A stretch of 17,993 nucleotides of DNA from JBBREP01 sp038202885 (GCA_038202885.1 JBBREP010000074.1:1-17993); one strand, 5' to 3'. Shown: positions 7,632 through 14,718, counted from the first letter of the stretch. The notes: a model not told the origin generated them from the sequence alone. A program made the numbers and translations.

Positions 7632-8006
7632 ATGAGCGAGCAGACCCAACCAGGCGGTCGCACCGAGCGCTTCCGCTCCGACGTCGCCGCGATGCGTCTC
7701 AGCGATTCCAATCCCTCGCGCGAACGCGGGCTGGCCATGCTGGGCTGGCTGTTGATCGCAACGGGAATCGTGCTTGCCGTCATGGCGATCATCGTCGACA
7801 GCGGCGCCAACGCGAGCTACCTCACGCAGGGTCCGGCCGATCAGCGTGACGCGATCGTGTGGGCCGTATCGGGCGTGGTGTTCGCTGTGGCCGGCCTGGC
7901 GTTGGTCATCCGCTTCTCGTTCGCGAAGTTCCTGCGGTTTTGGCTCGCTCGCTTGATCTACGAACAGCACGCCTCCACCGACCGCATAGTGGACGCCAAG
8001 AAGTAG
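7632..8006 (+). CDS. Small two-helix membrane protein of unknown function
   Basis: A 124-residue protein with a polar, Arg/Ser-rich N-terminus (1-30) and two hydrophobic helices (about 33-55 and 75-95) joined by a short polar loop. A basic, aromatic stretch FAKFLRFWLARLIYEQ (97-112) is probably amphipathic and lies at the membrane surface. AGAGG lies 4 nt before ATG 7632. It begins 52 bp after the LivF-type gene on the same strand, so it may be the last gene of the importer operon or have its own promoter. I do not recognise a family. Its position suggests an accessory or unrelated envelope role; neither is proven. Confidence 0.7.
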   Translation: MSEQTQPGGRTERFRSDVAAMRLSDSNPSRERGLAMLGWLLIATGIVLAVMAIIVDSGANASYLTQGPADQRDAIVWAVSGVVFAVAGLALVIRFSFAKFLRFWLARLIYEQHASTDRIVDAKK

Positions 8007-8074
8007 GGCGGGAGCGGGGCGGCGGCCGGAGCAGCCCGAGAGCGAGGAACGAGCGACGCGGGTGCGCAGGACGC
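8007..8074. other. G-rich convergent spacer
   Basis: GC-rich non-coding spacer after the small membrane protein gene, with GAGCGAGGAACGAGCG-type short repeats. It leads directly into the 36-bp tandem duplication. No T-rich terminator is visible on either strand. Confidence 0.5.
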
Positions 8075-8146
8075 TCGCAGCGCCGGACGAAGTAGGCGCA
8101 ATAGTCAGTTTCGCAGCGCCGGACGAAGTAGGCGCAATAGTTAGTT
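8075..8146. repeat. 36-bp tandem direct repeat overlapping the ACAD stop codon
   Basis: Two copies (8075-8110 and 8111-8146) differ only at 8106/8142 (C versus T). Each copy contains a GCGCC-10 nt-GGCGC dyad. Read on the minus strand, each unit begins CGAAACTRA, which is the last codons plus stop of the acyl-CoA dehydrogenase gene. The proximal copy supplies the real TAA (8143-8141) and the distal copy preserves a relic TGA. No spacers are present, so this is not a CRISPR array. Confidence 0.9.
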
Positions 8147-9382
8147 TCGGGGGACATCCTTGAAGGGGCGGTCCTTGTCGACGCGGATGTCGCCGGGGAG
8201 GCCGAGCACGCGTTCGCCCATCACGTTGCGTTGCACCTGTTCGGTGCCACCGCCGATGCGGATCGACCACTGGCTCAGAAACACTTGCTGCCATGCGCCC
8301 GCGGCGGGAGCGTCGGCATTGCTGAGCATCGCGGCCGGGCCTTCGATTGCCATCAAGAGATCGCCGTCGAGCGCGACGCGCTGTGACACGAACAGCTTGA
8401 TCACCGACGATTCGGGGCCAGGTGGTCGACCCGACTTGGCGGCGGCGCGAGCTCGCTGGCCGAGCCACTTGAGGATCTCGAAGCGTGTGTAGCTCTGGGC
8501 GAGCTGTTGGCGCATCACCGGGCTGTCGGTGACGCCGCACTGTTCGGCGAGTTCGTGAATCGCCTTGAACGTCACTCCCCCGCCACCGCCGCCGATCATC
8601 GACCGTTCGTGCATCAACGTGGTCATCGTCACGCGCCAACCGTCGTCGATGTCGCCGAGGACATTGGCCGCCGGGATGTGCACATCGGTGAGGAACGTCT
8701 CGTTGAAATGGGCGTGGCCGGTGATCTGGACGAGCGGCCGGACTTCGATGCCGGGCGAGTGCATGTCGACGAGGAAGTAGGTGATGCCACGGTGCTTCGG
8801 GACGTCCCAGTTCGTGCGGGCGAGCAGGATGCCCCAATCGGCGAAGTGCGCGCCCGAGTTCCAGACCTTTTGTCCGTTCACCACGAACTCGTCGCCGTCA
8901 CGGTCGGCCCGGGTCGTGAGCCCGGCAAGGTCGGACCCGGCCCCGGGCTCGGAGTAGAGCTGGCACCAGAGGTGGTCACCGGAGAGGATCTTTGGGAGCA
9001 ACGTGCGCTTCTGCTCCTCGGTGCCGTGGGTCATGATCGTGGGCCCGACCATCTGCGTGGCCACGCTGAAAAAGCCCGACGACACCGCGAACTTCGCTTC
9101 TTCTTGGGCGAAGATCCGAGCGAGTTTCGAGCTGAGGCCGCGCCCGCCGTACTCCGCCGGCCAGGTGAGGCCGGCCCAGCCGTTCTCGAACAGCGTGTGC
9201 TGCCACTTGCGGCTCGCGGCCACATACGCCGTCTCGGCGTCGCGACTCGTGTCGGTGTTGCCGAGGGTCGTGCTCAGATCGGCGTTGCCCACCTTTGGCG
9301 TCGCCACCCGTTCGAGAAACGCACGAGCCTCCGCGCGAAACGCGGCATCTTCTGCAGATTCCTCGACGACTGGCTGCGACAC
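8141..9382 (-). CDS. Acyl-CoA dehydrogenase, FadE type
   Basis: Predicted 413-residue FAD-dependent acyl-CoA dehydrogenase that introduces the alpha-beta double bond in an acyl-CoA. N-terminal helical domain (about 10-130); middle beta domain with LYSEPGAGSDLAGL (142-155) and NGQKVWNSGAHFADW (169-183), the flavin/substrate strands; C-terminal helices ending in IRIGGGTEQVQRNVMGERVLGLP (374-396). The MCAD-type catalytic Glu position before GT is Gly here. E259 in LMHERSM aligns with the isovaleryl-CoA-dehydrogenase position and is the likely base. GTG 9382 is preferred (AGGGAG 7 nt upstream); GTG 9412 is the alternative. It diverges from an MFS gene across a KstR-like palindrome, which hints at control with steroid or fatty-acid catabolism. 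Its stop codon lies in a tandem duplication. Confidence 0.92.
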   Translation of the reverse strand: MSQPVVEESAEDAAFRAEARAFLERVATPKVGNADLSTTLGNTDTSRDAETAYVAASRKWQHTLFENGWAGLTWPAEYGGRGLSSKLARIFAQEEAKFAVSSGFFSVATQMVGPTIMTHGTEEQKRTLLPKILSGDHLWCQLYSEPGAGSDLAGLTTRADRDGDEFVVNGQKVWNSGAHFADWGILLARTNWDVPKHRGITYFLVDMHSPGIEVRPLVQITGHAHFNETFLTDVHIPAANVLGDIDDGWRVTMTTLMHERSMIGGGGGGVTFKAIHELAEQCGVTDSPVMRQQLAQSYTRFEILKWLGQRARAAAKSGRPPGPESSVIKLFVSQRVALDGDLLMAIEGPAAMLSNADAPAAGAWQQVFLSQWSIRIGGGTEQVQRNVMGERVLGLPGDIRVDKDRPFKDVPRN

Positions 9383-9422
9383 GCAGGAACTCCCTAGGTC
9401 TGATTGCGACACCTGGCCGCCG

Positions 9423-9447
9423 GTCTCGACGGACAAGTCTCGACGGA
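9423..9447. repeat. 11-bp direct repeat in the ACAD/MFS divergent promoter
   Basis: GTCTCGACGGA occurs at 9423-9433 and again at 9437-9447, a 14-bp period. The second copy overlaps a possible -35 element (TCGACG, 9440-9445) of the MFS promoter. It could be an activator site or simple duplication. Confidence 0.6.
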
Positions 9448-9450
9448 TAA

Positions 9451-9466
9451 CTAGAACAGATTCTAG
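9451..9466. promoter_or_regulatory. KstR-like palindromic operator
   Basis: CTAGAA-CAGA-TTCTAG is a perfect 6-bp-arm palindrome. It agrees with the published KstR consensus TnnAACnnGTTnnA except for A in place of G in the right half. It lies 10 bp before the MFS start and 68 bp before the ACAD start, overlapping the presumed MFS -10 region. A repressor bound here could block both genes. No kstR-like gene is in the window, so the regulator is unassigned. Confidence 0.6.
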
Positions 9467-9469
9467 GTT
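9464..9469 (+). promoter_or_regulatory. Candidate -10 element for a leaderless MFS transcript
   Basis: TAGGTT (TANNNT type) ends 7 nt before ATG 9477, and no convincing Shine-Dalgarno sequence is present. TCGACG at 9440-9445 is a possible -35 with an 18-nt spacer. This spacing would start transcription at or next to the ATG. Confidence 0.45.
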
Positions 9470-9476
9470 TGCAGGT

Positions 9477-10748
9477 ATGACCGAGGTCGAGCCCGTGCTG
9501 GTAACGGGATCGGCCGGCGCCGGCGCGAACTGGCACCGCAGCGTCCGGGCGCTCGGGCACCGCAACTTCCGGGCCTTTTTCACCGGTGGGTTGATCTCGA
9601 GCATCGGCACGAACATGCAGGTCGCTGCGCTGGCGTGGGTCGTCCAGCACCAGACCGGCTCGGCCACCCGCACCACGGCCATTGCCTTCATCGGCATCAT
9701 CCCGATGCTCATCCTCGGCCCGGCCGCGGGTGTGCTCGCCGACCGCTTCGAACGGCGCCGGATCCTGATGCTCACGAGCGCGCTCAACCTTTCCCAAGCC
9801 GCCGTGTTGTGGCTTGCATGGGTCGCCGGTGACGGCAACCGCTACTGGCTGTTGTTCACGCTCAGCGCCATCGGTGGCATCTTCACCGCGTTGCAGACGC
9901 CGGCGTGGCAGGCGCTACCGGCCCAGCTCGTGCCGCGCAGCGATCTACCGAACGCGATCACGCTCAACACGACACAGTTCAACATCGCACGAGCGCTCGG
10001 ACCGCTGTGTGCCGGAGTCATGATCGAACGTTGGAGCGCGGGCGGAGCGTTCCTGCTCAACGCGCTGAGCTACGCGGCTGTCATCATCGCACTGATCGTG
10101 ATGGGCCCCGTGCGCGGCCGCGTCAGCACCCACGACGCGTCCGTCGGCACCATTCGCAACTGGCTGGGCGGTGTCGACTACATCCGCGCCCGTCCGGCGT
10201 TGCGCGTTGTGATCGGCGTCCACATGGTGTTCGCGTTCGTGGTGCCGCCGGTCGTGTATCTCATCCCGAAACTGTCGATCAGCGTGTTGCACGTTGGCGC
10301 TGCGAGCTACGGCGTGCTCCTTGGCGTCTTCGGCATCGGAGCGATCGCGGCAGCCGTCGTGCTCAACGTGCACGAGGACAGCATCCGCCGATCTTTGGCG
10401 CTGGGCTTCGGGCTCGGCTGCGGCGCACTGTCGCTGCTCGGCCTGGCTGCCACCAACCACTACAGCTGGGGCATCGTGGCCATGATCGGGCTCGGCGTGA
10501 CGTACCTCGTCGTCGTGTCGATCAACCACGGCACGATCCAGACGATGACCGATGACGACCATCGGGGGCGCGTCACGAGCGTGTGGCTCATGACCTTCGG
10601 CCTCTTCATGCCGGTCGGCTCGATCGTCCAGGGCGTGCTCGCCGACCGCATCGGCGTGCGGTCCGTCCTCGCGGGCGACGGCGCCATCCTCGTCGCCCTC
10701 CTCGCGTGGGTCAGCGCCCGCAAGCTCCTCACGACCCTCGACGGCTAA
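9477..10748 (+). CDS. MFS exporter (EntS/MFS_3-like)
   Basis: A 423-residue polytopic membrane protein with about 12 predicted helices, of the major facilitator class that includes the enterobactin exporter EntS. Motif A is clear at the loop after helix 2 (GVLADRFERRR, 85-95) and echoed in the second half as GVLADRIGVRS (387-397). The conserved RGRV (364-367) of the loop after helix 10 is present. The soluble N-terminus is about 30 residues. Start at ATG 9477, where the protein begins MTEVEP; the open frame upstream is antisense to the ACAD gene. It diverges from the ACAD gene and probably exports a small hydrophobic molecule or siderophore-like compound. The substrate cannot be assigned. Confidence 0.88.
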   Translation: MTEVEPVLVTGSAGAGANWHRSVRALGHRNFRAFFTGGLISSIGTNMQVAALAWVVQHQTGSATRTTAIAFIGIIPMLILGPAAGVLADRFERRRILMLTSALNLSQAAVLWLAWVAGDGNRYWLLFTLSAIGGIFTALQTPAWQALPAQLVPRSDLPNAITLNTTQFNIARALGPLCAGVMIERWSAGGAFLLNALSYAAVIIALIVMGPVRGRVSTHDASVGTIRNWLGGVDYIRARPALRVVIGVHMVFAFVVPPVVYLIPKLSISVLHVGAASYGVLLGVFGIGAIAAAVVLNVHEDSIRRSLALGFGLGCGALSLLGLAATNHYSWGIVAMIGLGVTYLVVVSINHGTIQTMTDDDHRGRVTSVWLMTFGLFMPVGSIVQGVLADRIGVRSVLAGDGAILVALLAWVSARKLLTTLDG

Positions 10749-10751
10749 TCA

Positions 10752-10804
10752 CCACCGTGTGCCGATCTAGCGGCACGGGCGACGGGTAGATCGGCACACG
10801 GTGG
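10752..10804. terminator. Strong bidirectional stem-loop between convergent genes
   Basis: A perfect 17-bp stem (10752-10768 with 10788-10804; arms contain GTGTGCCGATCT and its complement) closes a 19-nt loop. It starts 3 bp after the MFS stop and ends 12 bp before the SDR stop on the opposite strand. There is no long T-tract, but position and symmetry fit a shared terminator. Confidence 0.75.
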
Positions 10805-10816
10805 GTGCGCCCGGCG

Positions 10817-11605
10817 TTATTCGAAGAGCTTGGCGTAGTTGGCGCCGCGGCGCAGGTGATGGCCACCGTCGACCGGCAGGCATGCGCCAGTGATCCACGA
10901 CGACTCAGGACCGACGAGGAATCGCACCGCGGACGCGATGTCGTCGACAGTGCCGACGCGCACCAGTGGCATGTTGGCGGTGTAATCGTCGAGCAGCTTG
11001 CCGCCTGCGGTGATCGGCGCCATCAACTCGTCGGCCACGATGCCGGGCTGGACGACGTTGACCCGCACACCGTTTTCGCCCCACTCCTCGGCCGCGTACT
11101 TGCACAACATTTCGATACCGGCCTTGGCCGCGCCATACGCGGGAAGGTAGCGGTGCGGGAAGTGGCCCGCGCCTGACGACATACCGACGATCGCGCCACC
11201 CTGCGGCGACTGCGCGGCCATCTGCTTGGCGGCGTGTTTGATCGTGAGGAACGTCCCGGTGAGGTTCACGTCGACGGTCGCACGGAACGCCGCGACGTCG
11301 GCGTCGGCGACAGGACCCATGTGGAGAGAGCCACCAGCGTTGGCGAAGACGATGTCGAGCCGTCCGGTCGGCTCGGCGGCGAAGGCGACCGCAGCCGCGA
11401 TCTCCTCTTCGACGGTGACGTCGGCCACCACGAACCGCGCCCCGTGCCCGATCGTTTCCGCGGCGGCGACGAGCTTGGCTTCGGTGCGGCCGCAGATCGT
11501 GACCACGGCCCCGTCACGCGCGAGGAGCTGCGCCGTGCCCAGCCCGATGCCGCTCCCCCCTCCGGTCACGAGCGCGGCGCGGCCGTCGATCGACGAGCGC
11601 GTCAC
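10817..11605 (-). CDS. Short-chain dehydrogenase/reductase (classical SDR)
   Basis: A 262-residue NAD(P)-dependent oxidoreductase. Cofactor motif TGGGSGIG (14-21); R40 after the second strand (ICGRTEAK) suggests NADP(H) preference; NAG at 89-91; catalytic tetrad N114, S144, Y157 and K161 (YGAAK). The C-terminal PVDGG (245-248 region) is standard. Length and order match classical SDRs acting on hydroxy/keto groups of steroids, acyl chains or xenobiotics. The GTG start at 11605 overlaps the stop of the esterase gene (GTGA 11605-11602), so it is translationally coupled as the third gene of the ferredoxin-esterase-SDR operon. Confidence 0.92.
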   Translation of the reverse strand: MTRSSIDGRAALVTGGGSGIGLGTAQLLARDGAVVTICGRTEAKLVAAAETIGHGARFVVADVTVEEEIAAAVAFAAEPTGRLDIVFANAGGSLHMGPVADADVAAFRATVDVNLTGTFLTIKHAAKQMAAQSPQGGAIVGMSSGAGHFPHRYLPAYGAAKAGIEMLCKYAAEEWGENGVRVNVVQPGIVADELMAPITAGGKLLDDYTANMPLVRVGTVDDIASAVRFLVGPESSWITGACLPVDGGHHLRRGANYAKLFE

Positions 11606-12501
11606 AGTGCGAGCTGCTTGCGCAAGAACGCCGCGATGTCGTCGATCGCAGCATCGGCTTCGGGGAACAGACCGGCGAACGCAGGAAACACGTGGACCAT
11701 CTCCGGGTAGACCTCGAGCGTGCAGTCGACTCCAGCCGCACTCGCCCGCTCGTCGAAACGGCGTGCGTCGTCCAGCAGGGTTTCGACCTCACCGACGAGC
11801 ACGAACAGCGGTGGGAGCCCCTCGAGTTCGGCGAACAACGGTGACGCGAGCGGGTCGCGCGGATCGCCGCCGTCGAGGAACCATTCGGCCATCCGCTGCA
11901 GCCCGGGCTCGGTCACCATCGGATCGGCGGCGGCCATCGTCTGCATCGACTCGCCGCTGAGCGTGAGGTCGGTCCACGGTGAAATCGCGACGGCCGCGGC
12001 CGGCAGCGCCACGCCGCCGTCGCGCAACGCGACCAGCGTGGCGAGCGTGAGCCCGCCGCCAGCACTGTCGCCCGCGATCGCGAGACGCTGGGGTGCGAAG
12101 CCGGCGTCGAGCAGCGCCCGGTACGCGGCGACACTGTCGTGGACCGCGGCGGGATGCGGGTGCTCGGGGCCGAGTCGGTAGTCGGCGCTGAAGACCGAGC
12201 AGCCGAGTGCGAGGGCAAGGCGCGCGGTGAGGTTGCGATGCGTGTCGGGCGAGCCGATCACGTAACCGCCGCCGTGCAGGTACAGCAGAGCGGCGTCGGT
12301 CGCGCCGCCGTCGGGATGATTCCACAGCCCTGGGACCCCGCCGACGGTGGCGGTCTCGAACGCGACGCCAACCGGCGGGCTCAACAGCGCGTTGCCGCCT
12401 GACATCGCGTCGCGCAATTCCTGGGGGGTGCGTCCCGGCGCCGAGAGATCGAGATTCTCACGCAAGTACGCAACGATGGCGGTGAAGCCTTCGCTGGCCA
12501 C
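11602..12501 (-). CDS. Alpha/beta hydrolase, HSL family IV esterase
   Basis: A 299-residue carboxylesterase of the hormone-sensitive-lipase family. Oxyanion-hole motif HGGGY (76-80), nucleophile elbow GDSAG with S146, likely acid E240 (GEVETLLDD, where many members have Asp) and H270 in EMVHVFP. The N-terminal cap helices (about 5-35) are present. GTG 12501 begins 2 nt after the ferredoxin stop; an in-frame extension to 12669 would overlap the whole ferredoxin gene and is unlikely. It probably hydrolyses short-chain or alicyclic esters or lactones in the cytoplasm. Its tight packing with ferredoxin and SDR genes suggests a shared oxidative pathway. Confidence 0.92.
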   Translation of the reverse strand: MASEGFTAIVAYLRENLDLSAPGRTPQELRDAMSGGNALLSPPVGVAFETATVGGVPGLWNHPDGGATDAALLYLHGGGYVIGSPDTHRNLTARLALALGCSVFSADYRLGPEHPHPAAVHDSVAAYRALLDAGFAPQRLAIAGDSAGGGLTLATLVALRDGGVALPAAAVAISPWTDLTLSGESMQTMAAADPMVTEPGLQRMAEWFLDGGDPRDPLASPLFAELEGLPPLFVLVGEVETLLDDARRFDERASAAGVDCTLEVYPEMVHVFPAFAGLFPEADAAIDDIAAFLRKQLAL

Positions 12502-12503
12502 GC

Positions 12504-12695
12504 TCAGCCCTCGATCGAGATGGCCTGCTTCGGGCAGAGGCGCACGGCCTCTTCCATCTTCGGGCGCAGTTCCTCGGGCGGAGATTCCTGAAGGACGTAG
12601 AGGAAGTCGTCGTCGCGCACCTCGAACACATCGGGAGCGATGCCCATGCAGATGGCGTTGCTCTCGCATCGGTCGAAATCGACGATCACTTTCAT
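12504..12695 (-). CDS. 3Fe-4S-type ferredoxin
   Basis: A 63-residue small acidic electron carrier. Cluster ligands C10, C16 and C54 (followed by Pro) with N13 where 4Fe-4S ferredoxins have Cys, so a [3Fe-4S] cluster is predicted. Such ferredoxins usually donate electrons to cytochrome P450s or related monooxygenases in actinobacteria, but no P450 is in this window. ATG 12695 is preceded by AAGGGG. It is the first gene of a three-gene operon and diverges from the dienelactone hydrolase gene. Confidence 0.93.
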   Translation of the reverse strand: MKVIVDFDRCESNAICMGIAPDVFEVRDDDFLYVLQESPPEELRPKMEEAVRLCPKQAISIEG

Positions 12696-12811
12696 CGCTT
12701 CCCCTTCATTGGTTCGGGCCGTTCGCCAGATGCCCGGCGTACGGTATCGACCCTACCGCCCGGTTGGCAGCGACGCTCGGAGCGCACACGCCGCGTCGAA
12801 ACAGCCCGCAA

Positions 12812-12817
12812 TAGTGT
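12812..12817 (+). promoter_or_regulatory. Candidate -10 element for the dienelactone hydrolase gene
   Basis: TAGTGT (TANNNT) ends 7 nt before ATG 12825, with no ribosome site, consistent with a leaderless transcript. This also decides the start in favour of ATG 12825 over GTG 12816, which would lie inside the hexamer. Confidence 0.4.
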
Positions 12818-12824
12818 GCGGCCG

Positions 12825-13523
12825 ATGCGGATCTTCGAAGCGGTTCCCGACGGCGCGGTGCGCGGCGGCGTGATCGTGGTGCAAGAAGCTTTCGGCGTCA
12901 ACGCGCACATCGAAGACGTGACCGGGCGCTTTGCCGCGGCCGGTTATCACGCCGTTGCCCCCGACCTGTATCACCGCCAAGGCGGCCCATCGTTCGGGTA
13001 CACCGATGGCTTTGCCGGGATCATCGAAGTGATGGGCCAGCTCTCCGACGAGACCATCCTCGAAGATCTCGACGGCGCGATCACGACGCTGCACGACCGG
13101 GGCTTCGCCGACCTGAGCATCGGCGTCGTCGGGTTCTGTATGGGCGGGCGTGCATCGTTCCTTCTGGCGCTCCACCGAGCGCTCGGCGCGGCCGTTGGCT
13201 TCTACGGCGGCGGCATCGTCAATGCCCGGGCCCCGCAGTTTCCCGCGCTCATCGACGGTGTACCGACGCTGCGCACCCCGTGGCTCGGTCTCTTCGGCGA
13301 TGCCGACGCATCGATACCGATCGACGATGTCGAACGATTGCGTGCCGAGTTGACTGCACACGCGCCCGTGGCCACCGAGGTAGTCCGCTATCCCGAAGCC
13401 AAACACGGGTTCCACTGCGACCGCCGCAGCGACTACCTCGAAGACGCGGCGCGCGACGCCTGGGCCCGCACGCTGCGATGGTTCGACGCCCACCTCGCGC
13501 CCATGCCCGCCGTCGCGCCGTGA
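12825..13523 (+). CDS. Dienelactone hydrolase family protein
   Basis: A 232-residue single-domain alpha/beta hydrolase. Nucleophile elbow GFCMGG with Cys105, D161 in GDADASIP and H194 in AKHGF give the Cys-Asp-His triad typical of dienelactone hydrolases. E21 (VQEAFG) matches the Glu that primes the thiolate in ClcD-type enzymes. The PDLYHR segment after strand 4 is also characteristic. Members hydrolyse dienelactones in chloroaromatic breakdown, but most homologues have other or unknown ester substrates. GTG 12816 is an alternative start giving three extra residues. It is divergent from the ferredoxin operon, with about 129 bp between start codons. Confidence 0.9.
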   Translation: MRIFEAVPDGAVRGGVIVVQEAFGVNAHIEDVTGRFAAAGYHAVAPDLYHRQGGPSFGYTDGFAGIIEVMGQLSDETILEDLDGAITTLHDRGFADLSIGVVGFCMGGRASFLLALHRALGAAVGFYGGGIVNARAPQFPALIDGVPTLRTPWLGLFGDADASIPIDDVERLRAELTAHAPVATEVVRYPEAKHGFHCDRRSDYLEDAARDAWARTLRWFDAHLAPMPAVAP

Positions 13524-13563
13524 CGCCGCGCCACACCGCGCCACGCTCATCCTTCTGAGCGAT

Positions 13564-13583
13564 AGCGGCGCGGACGCGCCGCT
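13564..13583. promoter_or_regulatory. 20-bp GC palindrome before the PKD lipoprotein gene
   Basis: AGCGGCGCG-GA-CGCGCCGCT has perfect 9-bp arms. It lies 2 bp upstream of a TACACT -10-like hexamer and 40 bp after the dienelactone hydrolase stop. It could be the terminator of the upstream gene or an operator in the -35/-10 spacer; the sequence alone does not decide. Confidence 0.5.
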
Positions 13584-13585
13584 CG

Positions 13586-13591
13586 TACACT
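13586..13591 (+). promoter_or_regulatory. Candidate -10 element for the PKD lipoprotein gene
   Basis: TACACT (TANNNT) ends 6 nt before ATG 13598, and no Shine-Dalgarno sequence is present, so a leaderless mRNA is likely. Confidence 0.45.
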
Positions 13592-13597
13592 GAGCAA

Positions 13598-14581
13598 ATG
13601 GGGCGTACCGGGCATGACGCATGTTCACGCATCTTGTCGCTGCTTCAGCTGGCGCGGTGGCCACGAACCACGACGGCGGTCGTTGTGCTGGGCCTGAGCT
13701 CGTGCACGCACGCCGCCGCGGGCACCCGACCCACCACGCCACCGCCGTCGGTGCACGCCACGCCACCCGCGCCATCGTTCGCATCCGACCCGCCCGACGC
13801 CACGGTGCAGCCCAACGGCGGTGATGGCGGCGGCGGGATCCATCATGGCCCCGGCGGCGGCACGTTGACCGTCGGGCTCACCGTCTCGATGGACGGATCG
13901 CCGGGCCTGCCCGCCTCGAGCCCAGGGCTGCCGAGCCCGTACAAAGTCATCGCGACGCCATCGCATGACCCGACGAGTCCGATCGCGGGCCTGTGCAATC
14001 CCGGTGGCGGCATCAACTTCGGATGGATCTGGGAAGTGCGGGTGATCGACACCACGACCGGTGCGCTGATTTCCGACACCCCGCTGTGCGTCGCGCTCGG
14101 GCCGGGCACTCCGCCGCCCGGCCCGGGCCCGATCGAAGCCACACCACCGACGATCGGCGAGATCTGGAAGCAGGTCGCGATCCCCCAGCCCCCACTCGAA
14201 CTGTCACCGCCCGACGAAGGTGTCACCGGCCTGGACACCTGGATGTGGTCCACCAGCCCAGCCACGATCACGATCGACGCGGCGATCAACGGCTGGACCG
14301 TCACCGGCGTGGCCACACGCACTGCCTTCGTGTTCGACGCCGGAGAAGGCGACGGCGCCGCGCTGCGCACCGCCGACGGCGGGTCACTCGCGCACCCTGC
14401 GCTCTCACACGTCTACGAGACCAAAGGCACCTATACCGTCGAGGTCGCGGCGATCTGGACGGCCACGGTGACCATGACCGGCCCAGGCATCGTCGCTCGG
14501 CGCACCCCGATCGGCACCGCGTGGCTCACCGTGTCGGGCGACTACCCGGTCGTGGAGGTGCGCAGCAATCTCACTCGGTGA
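13598..14581 (+). CDS. Secreted PKD-domain-like lipoprotein, function unknown
   Basis: A 327-residue exported protein. The N-terminus has basic residues and a short hydrophobic stretch ending in a lipobox-like LSSC (C36), suggesting lipidation. A Pro/Thr/Ala linker and a Gly-rich segment follow (about 43-90). The central region (about 140-240) has PPPGPGP and IPQPPLELSPP repeats. The C-terminal region (about 243-315) contains FDAGEGDG (246-253) and HVYETKGTYTVEV (271-283), the pattern of PKD/immunoglobulin-like modules. Comparable proteins are common in Actinobacteria, often near pilus genes, but no pilus gene is seen here. The long n-region (about 24 residues) is unusual for a signal peptide, so the true start could be internal. 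Its stop overlaps a possible micro-ORF. Confidence 0.75.
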   Translation: MGRTGHDACSRILSLLQLARWPRTTTAVVVLGLSSCTHAAAGTRPTTPPPSVHATPPAPSFASDPPDATVQPNGGDGGGGIHHGPGGGTLTVGLTVSMDGSPGLPASSPGLPSPYKVIATPSHDPTSPIAGLCNPGGGINFGWIWEVRVIDTTTGALISDTPLCVALGPGTPPPGPGPIEATPPTIGEIWKQVAIPQPPLELSPPDEGVTGLDTWMWSTSPATITIDAAINGWTVTGVATRTAFVFDAGEGDGAALRTADGGSLAHPALSHVYETKGTYTVEVAAIWTATVTMTGPGIVARRTPIGTAWLTVSGDYPVVEVRSNLTR

Positions 14582-14718
14582 CGTTGTTCACGCTGTGCGA
14601 GGAGGGCCTTTTCATCGGGGCCGCACTCACCGACGATGGGCCTATGGCCGAAATGATCCTCGTCGCCGCACTGGTCCTCGCAGCCCTCGGCACCACATTC
14701 GCAAGCGCGAGAGGCTGA
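14578..14718 (+). CDS. Possible 46-residue single-helix membrane micro-protein
   Basis: GTG 14578 overlaps the stop of the PKD lipoprotein gene (GTGA), the same coupling used elsewhere in the window. The product has a hydrophobic C-terminal helix (MILVAALVLAALGTTF) after a short polar stretch. A shorter version could start at ATG 14644. There is no family match that I recognise and no strong ribosome site, so it may be chance. Confidence 0.3.
   Translation: MTLFTLCEEGLFIGAALTDDGPMAEMILVAALVLAALGTTFASARG

Noticed and set aside
8075..8146. CRISPR-like 36-bp repeats
   Set aside because: The two copies abut with no spacer and there are no cas genes.
7497..8837. 446-codon minus-strand frame containing a repeated LTIAPTSSGAA peptide
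   Set aside because: The peptide repeat comes from the 36-bp DNA duplication, which is a multiple of three. The rest is out of frame with the genuine acyl-CoA dehydrogenase and antisense to the small membrane protein.
12753..13784. 343-codon minus-strand frame
   Set aside because: It is antisense to the dienelactone hydrolase gene, which has a full catalytic triad.
13993..14577. Arg/His-rich frame overlapping the PKD lipoprotein gene
   Set aside because: Shadow frame. Only its last 46 codons, beyond the lipoprotein stop, are considered as a possible micro-protein.
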